NCBI RefSeq assembly: GCF_052857255.1
Contig: NC_135497.1
Span: 117,666,413-117,730,412 of the forward strand
Direction: 5' to 3'
Source of the DNA: Amblyomma americanum
Lineage: Eukaryota; Arthropoda; Arachnida; Ixodida; Ixodidae
DNA: 64,000 nucleotides
A model generated the notes under the pieces. That model was not told where the DNA came from. It worked only from the letters and a program-made list of their open reading frames with translations, and did no database searches. Below are positions 1 to 10,747 of this stretch, piece after piece. The position numbers and the translations under genes are program-made. The stretch's first letter is position 1. Every line of letters starts with the position of its first letter.

Positions 1-2253
1 TATCTTCCCTGCTAGTTTGGCTCGCGAGCACGTGCGACGTAGAATGCGAAATCGTTTTTCTGACGTCTGAGGAGCGCAGCTTGGCTCAGAAGCCAGAGGA
101 AAACACAAGCGTTCTCTCTTGCGCAAACCCTTCACTGCGTGAGACAAAAGCGAGGTGCTGACTAGCGGTGAGCTTGCAGGGGCGTTCTCGTGAACGCGTA
201 GAAACTGGTTCAAAGATGCGAAAATTGTGTTCACCACGTTTCCCATTCTCCTCAAGAAAGTGGTAATGAGCTAACGCTATTGCGATATGCTCCGGAACAA
301 TGATAAAGCTGCTGTAATTTCACTGCACACGGGTTTGTTGAAAAGAACTGCAGTGGACATAAAGCAAAGCGAAGTTTCACCAGCAAGAACAAAAGAACAA
401 GAAATAAGGACAGAACACCATTTGCAGATAAAGATTTAGCAGGTTACCATAAGCGCCCAGAGCGCTGTAAGATCACTGAAAAACCGTGACATGTTAATTC
501 ATTGAGTAACCAACCTTTTCCGTTCACGATACGTGCCACCCCGAAATGATCATGCATTGTTATGTGCCCAAGTTAAGAACGCGGCTATCCCCATGCAGAC
601 ATTCTACTCTGCTGATACGCAGAGTATAATGTCAGCACTGTTTCTACACCGGCTAAATCCTTTGCCTTTCAGTAAAGATCTTCTCTCTCTCTCCCTCTGT
701 TGCAATCACTTTCTCTCTTCTGCGCGCGGCTATGAGGCACGCAGTGTATTGGAGGTGAGCTGATTATTTTCTATTGCTTGGAGTGCTTTGTCGTGCGCCG
801 TAATCTCAGTGCACATGCGTTTTCGCATTTCACATTTTCATACAGCATCGCGTCGAAGTCGGGAGTTACTCTTTGCTTTCTTAGTTTTTTTTTTTCCCAT
901 GGCGTTTCCTCTGCCCGGTCGCAGTCACTTTCCTTCAACAAAATAGGGCTGAATAGTATCGGGACATTTTTTTTTTCACGTAATTTTCTGCCCCCAAAAT
1001 ACGTTCTGGGCACAGCGGATTCATTGCATTCTCTCCAGCCACCTACTCGTTCAAGCATCCTTTAATACCATGCGCACTACCGCAGCTTAAACGCCGCTTA
1101 ATGACGCAAACTAACCAAAGTTCAAACTGGGCTAGCGAGCGACATCGGAGAGCTCAAGCACATTTCGACACCTCTTATGCCCGTCGAGCGACGAGGCTCA
1201 AGCTATGCGCGTAAGTGGCCCGCATTGTTTCGCAGTGCCGTACAAATCCTGCTCATGGTCCATTGGTGACAACATTGCCGTACCACAGTCGGCATAGGCA
1301 GTTGTTATTGCCATAGCATCTTGGGCGTCAGCAACCGCAGTTGGTGCGGTGACTAAGCCGCCCTGCTAATGAGCTCGAGGTCGGTCGCGAGCGCTATTCC
1401 CGGACGCCGCTGCCAGATGTCGTTGGTGGGGACGAAATGCAAAAGCGGTCGCGCAAGTTTCGGAGACGCATTAAAGGACCGCAGCTGTTTCCTAAATGAA
1501 TCCAAAGTTTTCCACTGAAGCTTCCTTCATCACCAGTTGTTCGAAGACGTAAAGCTGCGCGTGTTAGCTGTGGCGCCGATAGTGGCCCTTTCGTCTAACA
1601 TTACCGTCAGCAGCTGTGCAATAGCGCGCTGCCGGCGCATATTAGGTTTGGGGTAGAGTTTCCTAGAGCCGTGTATGAATAGATTTTTTTTTAATTCTGG
1701 GGGCAACACAGAGAGGGAAACAGAAGAAAGGGAGAGCCAGGGTGCTAACCAGGCAATGCCCGGTTACCCATTAAGGGAGCCAAACAGGAAGAGAAAGGGA
1801 TTCAAGTTCTGTTCAGTTCGCAGTACGGCCCGTGGCCACGTTGTGCTTTTGTTGTCTTAACAACATATGGACGCTCACAGCTAGTCTACAGTGCTGCACT
1901 CACGTCTGTGTCTCTAAAACATTTTAGAAGTGCCTCGGTGACTTTCTTAGCAGAAAATTGAGGCCAATGTGCTAGAATCATGGACTTCGTTAGGGGACCT
2001 GAATCCAAGCTGCGAAGTGCTGCCTCCAGAGAAGCTGGTTGACTGTTAAAGTTGTGGAATGACAGACTAGGGGCTCAATTGTCTCTTCGCACATAAAGTG
2101 CTCACTCGCTGGAGTGTCTGCCATTGCAATCAGATGAGAATAAGCATTTGCGAGCGCCGCTCCCAGCCAGAGACGACGCAAAAGAGTTGCATCGTAGCGA
2201 GAAAGGCCGAGTCATAGCTTGAGCTTCAATAACGAATCGAGGTTGTGCAGGTC
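1..2253. other. Unassigned DNA, no gene recognised
   Basis: I see no coding region, tRNA or recognisable element here. Reading frames are all under 100 codons and lack familiar motifs. There are only short T runs (near 888, 968 and 1681) and a CT-rich patch near 680-720. The part around 1690-1800 is purine-rich and could be old repeat DNA, but I cannot place it in a family. Confidence 0.5.
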
Positions 2254-2334
2254 ATGTTGGGAACAGCGCTAACACAGGACGGAGCGAGAACACAACACAG
2301 GCGCTCCATCCTGTGTTAGCGCTGTTCCCAACAT
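2254..2334. repeat. Long hairpin, 33-bp arms and 15-base loop
   Basis: The arms at 2254-2286 and 2302-2334 are inverted copies with a single mismatch, separated by a 15-base loop. The arm begins ATGTTGGGAACAGCGC and includes AACACAGG. The downstream words (AACCAACAAGCCCAACT, 2343-2359) together with the arm words resemble what I recall of the ends of tick Penelope-like elements, so this may be a collapsed element end. The hairpin is directly visible; the family assignment is inference. Confidence 0.6.
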
Positions 2335-2587
2335 AATCGTAAACCAACAAGCCCAACTCTCCACTCTTCTGAATTGTGCAGGTAGAACCCTAAGCTTCCT
2401 GGAGCACTCCACGAAGCCAAAAACAGTTCATCTTTCCACAACATCACGTTTAATTGTGAAGCAACCGATGAATATTGCAAAATACTGTGGTGAACATATT
2501 CATGGGAATGGTCTAACCTTCTGATGCGCAGAAAAATCTTGCTTTTAACGCGCTCGTACCCAGTAAGACTGCCATAGCCCTTACAAA

Positions 2588-2845
2588 AATGGTCTATAGA
2601 CAGTCTATAGGCTTCTTATAGACTCTATTGCCTTCCTATAGATTTCTTTTTGTCTATTCATAGTCTATACCCTGTCTACAGAAAAAAGTCTACTAACTTT
2701 TGTATGATCATACATCTAAATATTGTCTATGACAGTCTATAAGATTTGTATTGCCCATAGACTGTTTTCTAGGGTGTGTCTATAGAGTGTGTGTAGATTT
2801 TACAAACAGAAGTTTATGGGTAGTTTATAGAATGTCGAAAAATTT
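2588..2845. repeat. TCTATAG-rich degenerate repeat tract
   Basis: About 250 bases contain the words TCTATAG, TCTATA, CTATAGA and their complements more than ten times at irregular spacing, for example near 2592, 2602, 2636, 2658, 2728, 2742, 2755 and 2779. TCTATAGA is its own reverse complement, so the tract can fold in many ways. It is not a clean tandem array because unit length varies. It directly abuts the dispersed repeat that begins near 2866 and may be part of the same element. Confidence 0.55.
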
Positions 2846-2865
2846 TGTAGGGGAGGAAGCCAATT

Positions 2866-3018
2866 GGGTGCCTTTTTTGACAATAAATAGCAGAAAATTG
2901 CAAGCGTCCCGAGGAGGGATCTGCGGATATAGTAATGCTCATGGTGCATTCTTACGATATAGGAAAGAACTGCGTTCACAAACAACTTCCCTTCGAAAAA
3001 ATGGATTTGTCCAGAATT
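2866..3018 (+). repeat. Dispersed repeat family, copy 1 (3' part only)
   Basis: This stretch aligns by eye with 9405-9528 and 56800-56938. All three share in order an AGCA..AA..TGCAAGC-like word, a GGGA.ATCTG word, a TCTTACAATTTATGA-like word, and an ending close to GATTTTGTCCAGA. All are on the same strand. No coding potential is evident. The family is unknown to me; a non-autonomous DNA element is possible. Copy 1 lacks the 5' half seen in the other two. Confidence 0.6.
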
Positions 3019-3022
3019 TATA

Positions 3023-3836
3023 AGTACGGCTGGGCTAGTTGGTACTTCATCCTTTGTGAAAATACTCCGAGCTACAAGTAATAGAAATGGGCAAGATGCA
3101 AGAGCGTGTGTCTTGCCCATATATCTCTTACTTTGTCCCCGTGTGAAGCGCTCACTACTTCCAAAAATACAAAAGTAATAACTGCTGCTTACAGGATTAC
3201 ATGGCATATATAGAAGAGTAGAACGTTCTAGTGTGACACCCTTCACTTTCTGCATGCAACTTGTAAAACGAAGACAGTTAAAGACCTTCGCGGACACTAC
3301 GTACTGCGTAACATGCACTGTTTGCTACGCAGCACATTTCTGTGCTATAAAAACCTACTCCTAAAAAGTGATTTGTGCACTTGAGAAGAAAATTTATTCT
3401 TTTCACAAGTGCAAATAGGTGACTCCTTTCACATTGCTAGCGGTGTGCTCGACACAATTGTCTATAGATCACTCAGGCTGCGTACTGCAATGCGCGTTGG
3501 AGTTGTTTGCCACGGTTTCCGGCACTCATTTTTTTTAATGTACACAACAACAAAAATGGCAACAATATGGTTGTCAAGCATGAGGAGCAATCCTGCACAA
3601 TTCACGCCAAAGCGCAAGCTGATTAGGATATTCATTGAATCCTTAGGTCTCCTCCTAAACGGCTCCAACTCGCTCCGCCGTGTTCCCTAAATGCGCGTCC
3701 TAGACACGTCTGCGAACCAGTATACCCGCACACTCGGTCGCGTAAGTTGTCGGAAAGCGGAATCTACGAAAAGCCGGATTCTCCGCGAATTTCACTCACG
3801 GTTAGAAAAGGAGGGTTGCGGTGAAGGGTTGGAAGT
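3023..3836. other. Unassigned DNA upstream of the SINE
   Basis: No gene is recognised. The word GCTGGGCTAGTTGGTACTTCAT at its start (3029-3050) is, in my recollection, typical of the 5' edges of tick Penelope-like elements, but nothing coding follows. Small frames on both strands lack motifs. Confidence 0.4.
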
Positions 3837-3848
3837 CACTGCCCTTTT

Positions 3849-4161
3849 AATTGGTTTTTTTTGGGGGGAAAGGAAATGGCGCAGTATCTGTCTCATATAT
3901 CGTTGGACACCTGAACCGCGCCGTAAGGGAAGGGATAAAGGAGGGAGTGAAAGAAGAAAGGAAGAATAGAGAGGTGCCGTAGTGGAGGGCTCCGGAATAA
4001 TTTCGACCACCTGGGGATCTTTAACGTGCACTGACATCGCACAGCACACGGGCGCCTTAGCGTTTTGCCTCCATAAAAACGCAGCCGCCGCGGTCGGGTT
4101 CGAACCCGGGAACTCCGGATCAGTAGTCGAGCGCCCTAACCACTGAGCCACCGCGGCGGGG
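3849..4161 (-). mobile_element. Ruka-type tRNA-derived SINE, 12-bp target duplication
   Basis: Read on the minus strand it starts CCGCCGCGGTGGCTCAGTGG. The pol III box A (TGGCTCAGTGG) and box B (GGGTTCGAACCC) of a tRNA-like head come next. The body contains CACGTTAAAGATCCCCAGG and ACCTGAACCGCGCC-type words and ends in an A-rich CCAAAAAAAACCAATT tail. Flanking direct repeats CACTGCCCTTTT at 3837-3848 and 4162-4173 are exact. Ruka SINEs are an established family in ixodid ticks and are moved by LINE reverse transcriptase. This copy looks nearly full length. The tRNA-like head lacks a credible cloverleaf, so it is not a tRNA gene. Confidence 0.9.
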
Positions 4162-4244
4162 CACTGCCCTTTTTCGGTTCATAACTGCACGTATTCACTC
4201 CCGGGAAATTTTCGGCGTCTTAAGTTCCCAAACGCTACTGCGGC

Positions 4245-4566
4245 CAATTATGCGTTACAGTTTAAAAAGAGGGTGCACATCATTGTGCAGTTTAGGAACC
4301 GTTCCAAGCGCGACACAGTGCTACAAAAAGCAAAGAAAATGAGAATTACAATGGAGGATTTCGGATACTCAATCAAAACACCAATATGCATAAATGAACA
4401 TCTCTGCCCTGCTCTCAAGGCCCTGTTGAGTAAGGCTGTAGCACAGAAAAAAGCCGCAGGCTGGAGCTTTGTTTGGACAGTTGGCGGGAAAATCCTGGCA
4501 AAGAAAGACGAATCGTCATCCACAGTGCGCGTTCGAGATGAACAGGATGTGGCAAAAATTGCATGA
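4245..4566 (+). pseudogene. LINE ORF1, C-terminal fragment
   Basis: The frame ending at the stop at 4564-4566 has the look of the C-terminal domain of CR1-type ORF1 proteins. Its visible core is ICINEHLCPALKALLSKA, followed by WSFVWTVGGKILAKK, then a short VRVRDEQDV tail. ORF1 proteins bind the element RNA in the ribonucleoprotein particle. About 97 residues are readable. The N-terminal part (coiled coil or zinc finger) is absent, so this is a truncated relic. ORF2 starts about 40 bases downstream, the usual spacing for such elements. Confidence 0.65.
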
Positions 4567-4602
4567 GTAAGGACACCAGGTGCTTCTTCGTTTTGTTTTT
4601 AG

Positions 4603-7436
4603 CATGGCAGTTTTACCTCGTGAAGTAAACGCTGTAAAACGCCCTTACACCGACGTATATCTAACCCCCTTTCATCTAAACATTCGGTCTGCAAGACATA
4701 AAGAAGACGAGCTATCCGTCTTTCTTGATGAATTCAGTTTTTAATTCGATGCCATGTTTTTGACTGAAACTTGGTGCACACGCACCACTGAAGTTTACAA
4801 ACGAGACTGCTACCAAACTTTCTTCCTAAATCGGACATCTAAACATGAAGGTTGGAGTGGCAATACTAATGAAACCTGCTCTAAACAGTGATATTATACC
4901 CGAATTTTCGTTCGGAAGTGATGGTGTAGAATGTTTAACAGTTGTGTCGCAAAGAAATGTGTTTTCAGTCATGTACAGACCACCGGATTCTTCTGCTGAT
5001 GTTTTTATCGGTCATATAGATCATTTGCTGAATTATGTCAATCAAAAACATCTAAACCTCATTCACGGTGGAGATCGCAATATCGACTTACTGAAGCCAT
5101 CTCCTGCTCAAATGACGTTTGTATCATCGGTAGAGTCCAGTGGCCATCTTATTTTAACCCAAACTGCAACCCGCGTCACAATGCAAACTGCTACCCTTCT
5201 TGATATTTTTGTAACCAACATAAATAGTAATTATGTTTTCTCCGGGGTTCTATGCTGTGATATTAGTGACCACTACCCGATTTATGTACTTGTACGAGGC
5301 ATCAAAAAGCAAACAACTGATTTACCCGCCGTTAAAACAACGCAGTGCATCACACCCGTCACCCTTGAAGCGTTTCGTTCAAGTATCATAAACAAAAGTT
5401 AGAATGGTGTATTTTCTTCCGATGCAGCCGATGATGCATATGAGCTATTCATTGCTCGTTTTAAGACATTATATCATGAACATTTTAAAGGTAAGGTGAT
5501 CAAGAAGCCAAAAAGAAATCGTAAACCTTGGATCAACGGTGAATCTCTAAATACGATTAAAAAGAAATCCAATTTCTTCAAGAAATTTATGAAAACAAAG
5601 TCGCTGGCTGATCGAAAACGATTCAAAGAGTATCGTAATAAATTAACCACTCATTTAAGAAAAGAAAAAAGAAAATATCTGTATAACGAGTTTATGAGCG
5701 AAAATTGCGATGGAAGCGCTCAAGTCTGGATGAAAATAAACAAACTACTTGATTGCAAATCAAGTCCTGCAGGTGTTACTAGTCTTACTCTCGAAGGTCA
5801 TAAGGTAGAAGGAATCGAGCTTGCAGAAAAGTTCAATAATTTTTTTAAGGATGCTGTTTCACAACCCCCCCCCCCCCCGAAAACTGTAAATCCCAATATA
5901 AAAGCCAATGATCACAGTGTCTTTTTAGATCCTACCAATAAAAATGAAGTTATCAGTATTTTTGCCTCCTTAAACAATAGCAGAGCTTGTGATATAGATA
6001 ACATTCAAATTGCGCCGATAAAATACGTAATTGACTGCATAGCTTCTATTCTCACCCATATTTACAATCTCGCCCTATCTACTGGTTTATTTCCAAAGCT
6101 AATGCAAGTATCAAAAGTCATCGTTGTCTAAAAAAAGGGAGATAAAAGTGATATGTCTAATTATCGACCAATCTCAATATTACCGGCCTTTTCAAAAGGA
6201 TTAGAGAGAATAATCTACAAAAGAATAATTAGTTTTTGCTTTAAGTTCAATCTTATTTCCCCTTTCCAGCATGGCTTTATCCACGGAAAATCAACCGAAA
6301 CGGCGTTATTAACGCAAAAAGAAATCATACTGGATGCAATTGAAAATCGAGAAATCTGTATCGGAATTTTTGTAGACTTTTCAAAAGCTTTCGACCTCCT
6401 CATGATGTTTCGACCGTCATGACGTTTTACTGCAGAAACTGGAATTATACGACATAGGCGGAACGCCCCTAAACCTTATACAGTCTTGCCTTCAACATCG
6501 TTATCAGAAAGTCCCAATAGGGTCCCATCTGTCATCATCTCAAGCAGTTTGTACTGGTGTGCCGCAAGGCAGCATTTTAGGGCCTCTCCTGTTCATAATA
6601 TATATAAATGATATAGTTCCAATACATGATAAACCAAAATATGTCATTTACGCAGAAGATACAAGCTTATTTTTTCAAGGCACCTCATTTCAGCTTCTTC
6701 TCCCAAATATAAATGACGCAATGAATCGATTAAAAACCTGGAGTGAGAATAATGTACTACTTTTAAATACTGAAAAAACTAAAGCCGTACTTTTTCATGC
6801 AGGGCAATCAGCAATTATTCAGAGCTTCGACACAAAGCTTGGGAGCATCAACGTAGAATTCAAAGACATGATTAAAACGCTTGGAATACTGATTACAACG
6901 CTTGGAATACTTCTCCACAATCACATGAACTGGAACGGCCAAATTGATTCTGTCGTCGCTCATCTGTCACGGTGTGTTGGTATTCTCGCTAAATTCCGAT
7001 ACTTCCTTCTTGTCTCAGTCAAGTTAAAGGTATATAATGCCATTTTTTGTCTCATTTAAACTACTGTTTTTTGATGTGGGGCACTACAACAGAAACAAAT
7101 ATGCATAAAATTTACATGCTGCAAAAGAAAGCTGTCCGTTACATTGCCAATGTTGATTACCACGCCCCTACCGATCACTTATTTTCACACTACCGGATTA
7201 TACCAGTTCATAGCTTGTACCAATATCGCTTAGCAAGCAGATACAAAAAATCTCTACAATATAATAATCGAGCGTTTCTAGACGTGACTTTCCTCACTCA
7301 AACTGTACTGGCTTATACCCTGCACAATACCGAAAAATGGTTTATTCCTTTTTGCCGCACCAACTATGGGAATCAAATGTTACGCTACAATATGCCACAA
7401 TTATTAAACCAATTACAGTCTATGAATGTCGATATT
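4603..7436 (+). pseudogene. LINE ORF2, AP-type endonuclease plus reverse transcriptase
   Basis: ORF2 nicks target DNA and reverse-transcribes the LINE RNA. Endonuclease landmarks in order are LNIRSARHKEDELS and LTETW (4675-4775), MYRPP (about 4970), GGDRNIDLL (about 5070; the usual F is R) and SDHYPI (about 5265). RT landmarks are NYRPISILPAFSKGLE (6160-6210), QHGFIHGKSTETALL, FVDFSKAFD (6370-6396), GVPQGSILGPLLF (about 6558-6596) and YAEDTSLF (6649-6673), where the normal YADD is YAED. A stop occurs near 4741, frameshifts near 4845, 5400-5490, 6130, 6395-6420 and 7045. The last readable part is a C-terminal LQKKAVRYIANVDY region running into the microsatellite. It cannot make a working protein as it stands. 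Confidence 0.88.
5865..5878. repeat. C14 homopolymer inside LINE ORF2
   Basis: Fourteen consecutive C residues lie within the linker region between endonuclease and RT. They encode a short proline run in the readable frame. Length variation here would shift the frame. Confidence 0.9.
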
Positions 7437-7444
7437 TCAAAAAG

Positions 7445-7691
<247 letters not shown>

Positions 7692-7812
7692 TTATTTTGT
7701 ATGCATATCTGTGTCTGTGTAAAAAGTTTTGTCTATAGTGGTGGCCGATCTTCTGATGTTTGCAATCTCTTGCATAGTACTCAAATTACCTGCTGTATGC
7801 CATGTAAAGGGG

Positions 7813-7859
7813 GGTCCGGGGGTCCCTCAAGTGATCTGCGATCACTTTTTACCCGGACC
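7813..7859 (+). other. LINE 3' UTR double stem-loop
   Basis: The outer stem GGTCCGGG (7813-7820) pairs with CCCGGACC (7852-7859). The inner stem AAGTGATC (7829-7836) pairs with GATCACTT (7840-7847), leaving a 3-base loop. The same architecture with different paired bases occurs at 37695-37740 and 59852-59897. In LINEs such 3' structures are commonly the template recognised by the element RT. Function here is inferred from the architecture and position. Confidence 0.75.
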
Positions 7860-7904
7860 TACCCACATCTATGATGTAAATAAAATAAACTTGAAACATC
7901 GCAC

Positions 7905-9215
7905 AGCTTACCGCGCGACATTTGGGGAAAAAAAAAAGAGGCGCTGCTGCAACTCACGGGCCGCCGTCGCGTATTGAGGACTGGTTATAGGGCGAAGGAG
8001 TCCACGAGCAAGATGCAACTCGGGGATGCCGAGCCAGATTGTACGGCAGTGAGATTCACCCCGTGCACGTCGTCCTGCTCGGCTCTTCACTCGCATCGTC
8101 TGTTATGTCTGAGCCCAGGGAACGTTTTGTTTTGGTCTCAACGGCTGGCTGCCCCTCTTACGCGACCGTTCGCTGGGTCATTTCTTCGTCGACTTTCTCT
8201 TGCGCATTTTTACCGTTTTCCCTTTTTTGTTTCCTCTTTGTTCCCTCGCAGCCTTGTCTGACGTTATGTTGGAGAGCGTTGTCCGAGGGCGAGAGAGAGC
8301 CCACCGGCGAACATATCCTGGCGGGGGGAACAAGGGCCGGCGTCCCGATTTTCTCCTGAGTCATCTCTTTGGCTCCCCCTCGCCCGATCGATAGCCGGAG
8401 AGCCGGGAGCGGGCTGCTCTCTCTGCTCCGACACACTGCCTCTCCCTCCTTCCCCGCCGTCTAGCCGAAGCCCGCGCGATGTGCTGGGAGAGAGGGCGCT
8501 CCGCCGCGACTCTTGCCATTCCTGCGGTGGCTCAAAAACTCCCAAAAGCAGCCACGCACGCCACGGGCAATAGTATCAGGTGCCGCGCTTGAGCTGGGGG
8601 TCTCCATCCCTGCGGCACCCCCCCACCCGCCCGCTTTTGAGTCTAAACGCCGCGCCGTTTAGGGCGGCCGTCCCTCGCCCGAGCATAAAGCGCTTCGCAA
8701 CCAGTTGAGCGAGCACACGCGAGGCAGAGAGTGCGCCTCGGAGGCACTCCGTGCGTCGGACGGCACGCGAGTGAAAAGGCGGGCAGACGAGTTACGCTCA
8801 CTTCGTCTCAGCACCGTGCCTCCGTGCCATAAAATGCGGTCCTTGTCGCGTACCCGTGGACGCAGTGACTATTTAAAGATGGTTAGGTCCTGCAACCTGA
8901 AAAGGAAGACGAAACCGCACCGCTTTAGGCGTTCAGGATACAGCGACAGACCTAAAAATGAACGCCTCTCAGGTCATCGTTAATTCTCTCTCACTTGCGG
9001 AAACCAGGCTTAAATGTGAAGAGAGAACCATGAAATTGCCGAGCATTTCTTGCCTGTTGGCTGAAGAGGACAGCATTTTATTGGCCTCTAAATTCTTTTT
9101 GGTTGCGTGTGCTGTGATGCACACCAGCAGATTTTGATAACGTCACGGTTTGCACGAGATAAATGAGCCTGTGGTTCAATACCCAAGCACAACCTGCTAT
9201 TGTCATGTCTAGTAT
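7905..9215. other. CpG-rich stretch, no gene recognised
   Basis: From about 8020 to 8850 the DNA is GC- and CpG-rich compared with its surroundings. Frames of 60-106 codons on both strands look like by-products of GC content and share no known motif. GCATAAAGCGC near 8683 could be a weak TATA-like element but lacks a well-placed initiator. Unmethylated promoter, exon or old repeat are all possible. Confidence 0.4.
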
Positions 9216-9231
9216 TCTTGGACAAAAATTC

Positions 9232-9528
9232 TGAATATTGGAATGTTGTAAGGTACTGTTATTAAAAGATTGAAGGTAGTCGTCCCCCCTTTCGATGCGT
9301 AGCAAAACCTGTCTTTTACAGTTTTTCCATCGTTCGCATAGTTGAGATTGTCTTAGAAAGCCAACGGGCAACGCTTTTGACGATAGAAAAAACGTAAATA
9401 GCAAAAAAAAAAATGGAAGCCTCCGGCGGGACATCTGATAATATATGGATTGTTATAGTGAATTCTTACAATATATGAAACAAATGCGTTTATAAACTAT
9501 TTCCCGCTGAAAAAGGATTTTGTCCAGA
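9232..9528 (+). repeat. Dispersed repeat family, copy 2
   Basis: This aligns with 56638-56938 over its full length. Shared anchors are GAATATTGGAAT, AAGGTACTGTTA, TTGAAGGTA.TCGTC, TTTTTCCATCG, GGATTGTTATAGT/TTGATTGTTATAGT and GATTTTGTCCAGA. Upstream, TTGGACAAAAATTCTG (9219-9234) is roughly the reverse complement of its own end (GGATTTTGTCCAG), hinting at terminal inverted repeats. No coding sequence is seen. Confidence 0.65.
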
Positions 9529-10335
9529 TCTGCTACGTATGTTACGTTTGTTTACAACACCAAGCTTACTGAGGAAAGCAAAAATTTCGCCATAAGCGGA
9601 AGATTAACACCACGCAGGGTTTGTTTCCCGTCATTTGTTAATACAGAATGCATTAAGCATCACAGAATCGAACCTCGACCGTGCGCCGTACAACCTGTCT
9701 GGAATTCAACGCCTACTTGCACCATACGAACTGTACGTAGCGTTACCAAATTTCACTTGAAATAAATTATTGTCCCTACCGTAGGACATACTGAAGGAGC
9801 TTTAAGCATATGAATGCATGGGATGAAGACACTAACTGCCTGCATAACCTTGTGGCAACGCCGGCTTGCAGAATATTTCCTTTCAAACTACGGAATCAGC
9901 AGCCGTCTTTTCAAAGGCAAGATAACAACGCCATTTTATGACGTTTTTATTGTAGTTCCTTCAGTAAAGCGACCAGGCGCTAGCAGTCTAACAGCATGAG
10001 GTCACTACTTTCATGTAAATTCTATTTTAGTCAGACAAATCACTGTCCGCCGGGATCCTGCTCTAGATATTCCATCCTCGAATGAATTTACAGAAATTAA
10101 TAATATGAGAGGCCCCGATGTCAGATAGGAATTAAAACCTGAGGGACGGCAGAAACTTAAGCATTGTGACCTATGCGTTCTCCTTCCTTTCTCTGTGAAC
10201 TGCTGTTTGGTTGTTTGAGTGTAAAACTGCAAGTGCCGTCTTTCATGATTATCCAAATAGTGTAGGCCCTCCCGCAAGCCATTCCAAAGAACGGGAGCCA
10301 TATGACTGGCCAGCGCCTCCTCTATTTTTATAGGG
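9529..10335. other. Unassigned DNA
   Basis: I see no gene, RNA or recognisable repeat. Small frames (up to about 80 codons) have no familiar features. Confidence 0.4.
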
Positions 10336-10339
10336 GAGG

Positions 10340-10747
10340 AGGCGCTGCACTGGCGAGGCAGGGACGGCTGTCGCAGACGGGCCTTGGCCTTCCCTACACA
10401 CACCCGCAGTGACCAAGCAGGTATTGCATACTCAGAGTCCCGAGCCCATTGCTAATCAAGCACAAGTCCCAACTCCGGTCCAAGACCGGGACCGCCAAGT
10501 GACTTGGCCATCGCTCCCGAAGCAGCCAGCACCCACCCCAGCACCGCGCACCCAGTTTGTTGAGCCTACTGCTGGTCGGGTAGTAGGTCAGAAACCGGAC
10601 CAGGTCGCAGACGAGCAAGTGATTGCAATGCTAAAGCCAATCGTGAATGCCATGCGTGTGCTGCTTTCCATCATGCACATACCAGCTGCACAGAATGCAC
10701 TGCAGATGCTGGATTTGTTGAATCCAGTGCTTGCAGCTGTCCAATAG
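10340..10747 (+). pseudogene. LINE ORF1-like fragment, C-terminal end
   Basis: A frame closing at 10745-10747 encodes a proline- and glutamine-rich stretch and then a hydrophobic, helix-like end (about AMLKPIVNAMRVLLSIM to LNPVLAAVQ). This layout recalls the C-terminal end of Jockey/I-type gag-like ORF1 proteins in arthropods. There is no methionine in a credible position, no zinc knuckles are readable upstream, and no RT follows, so it is at most a fragment. The assignment is by resemblance and may be wrong. Confidence 0.35.
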
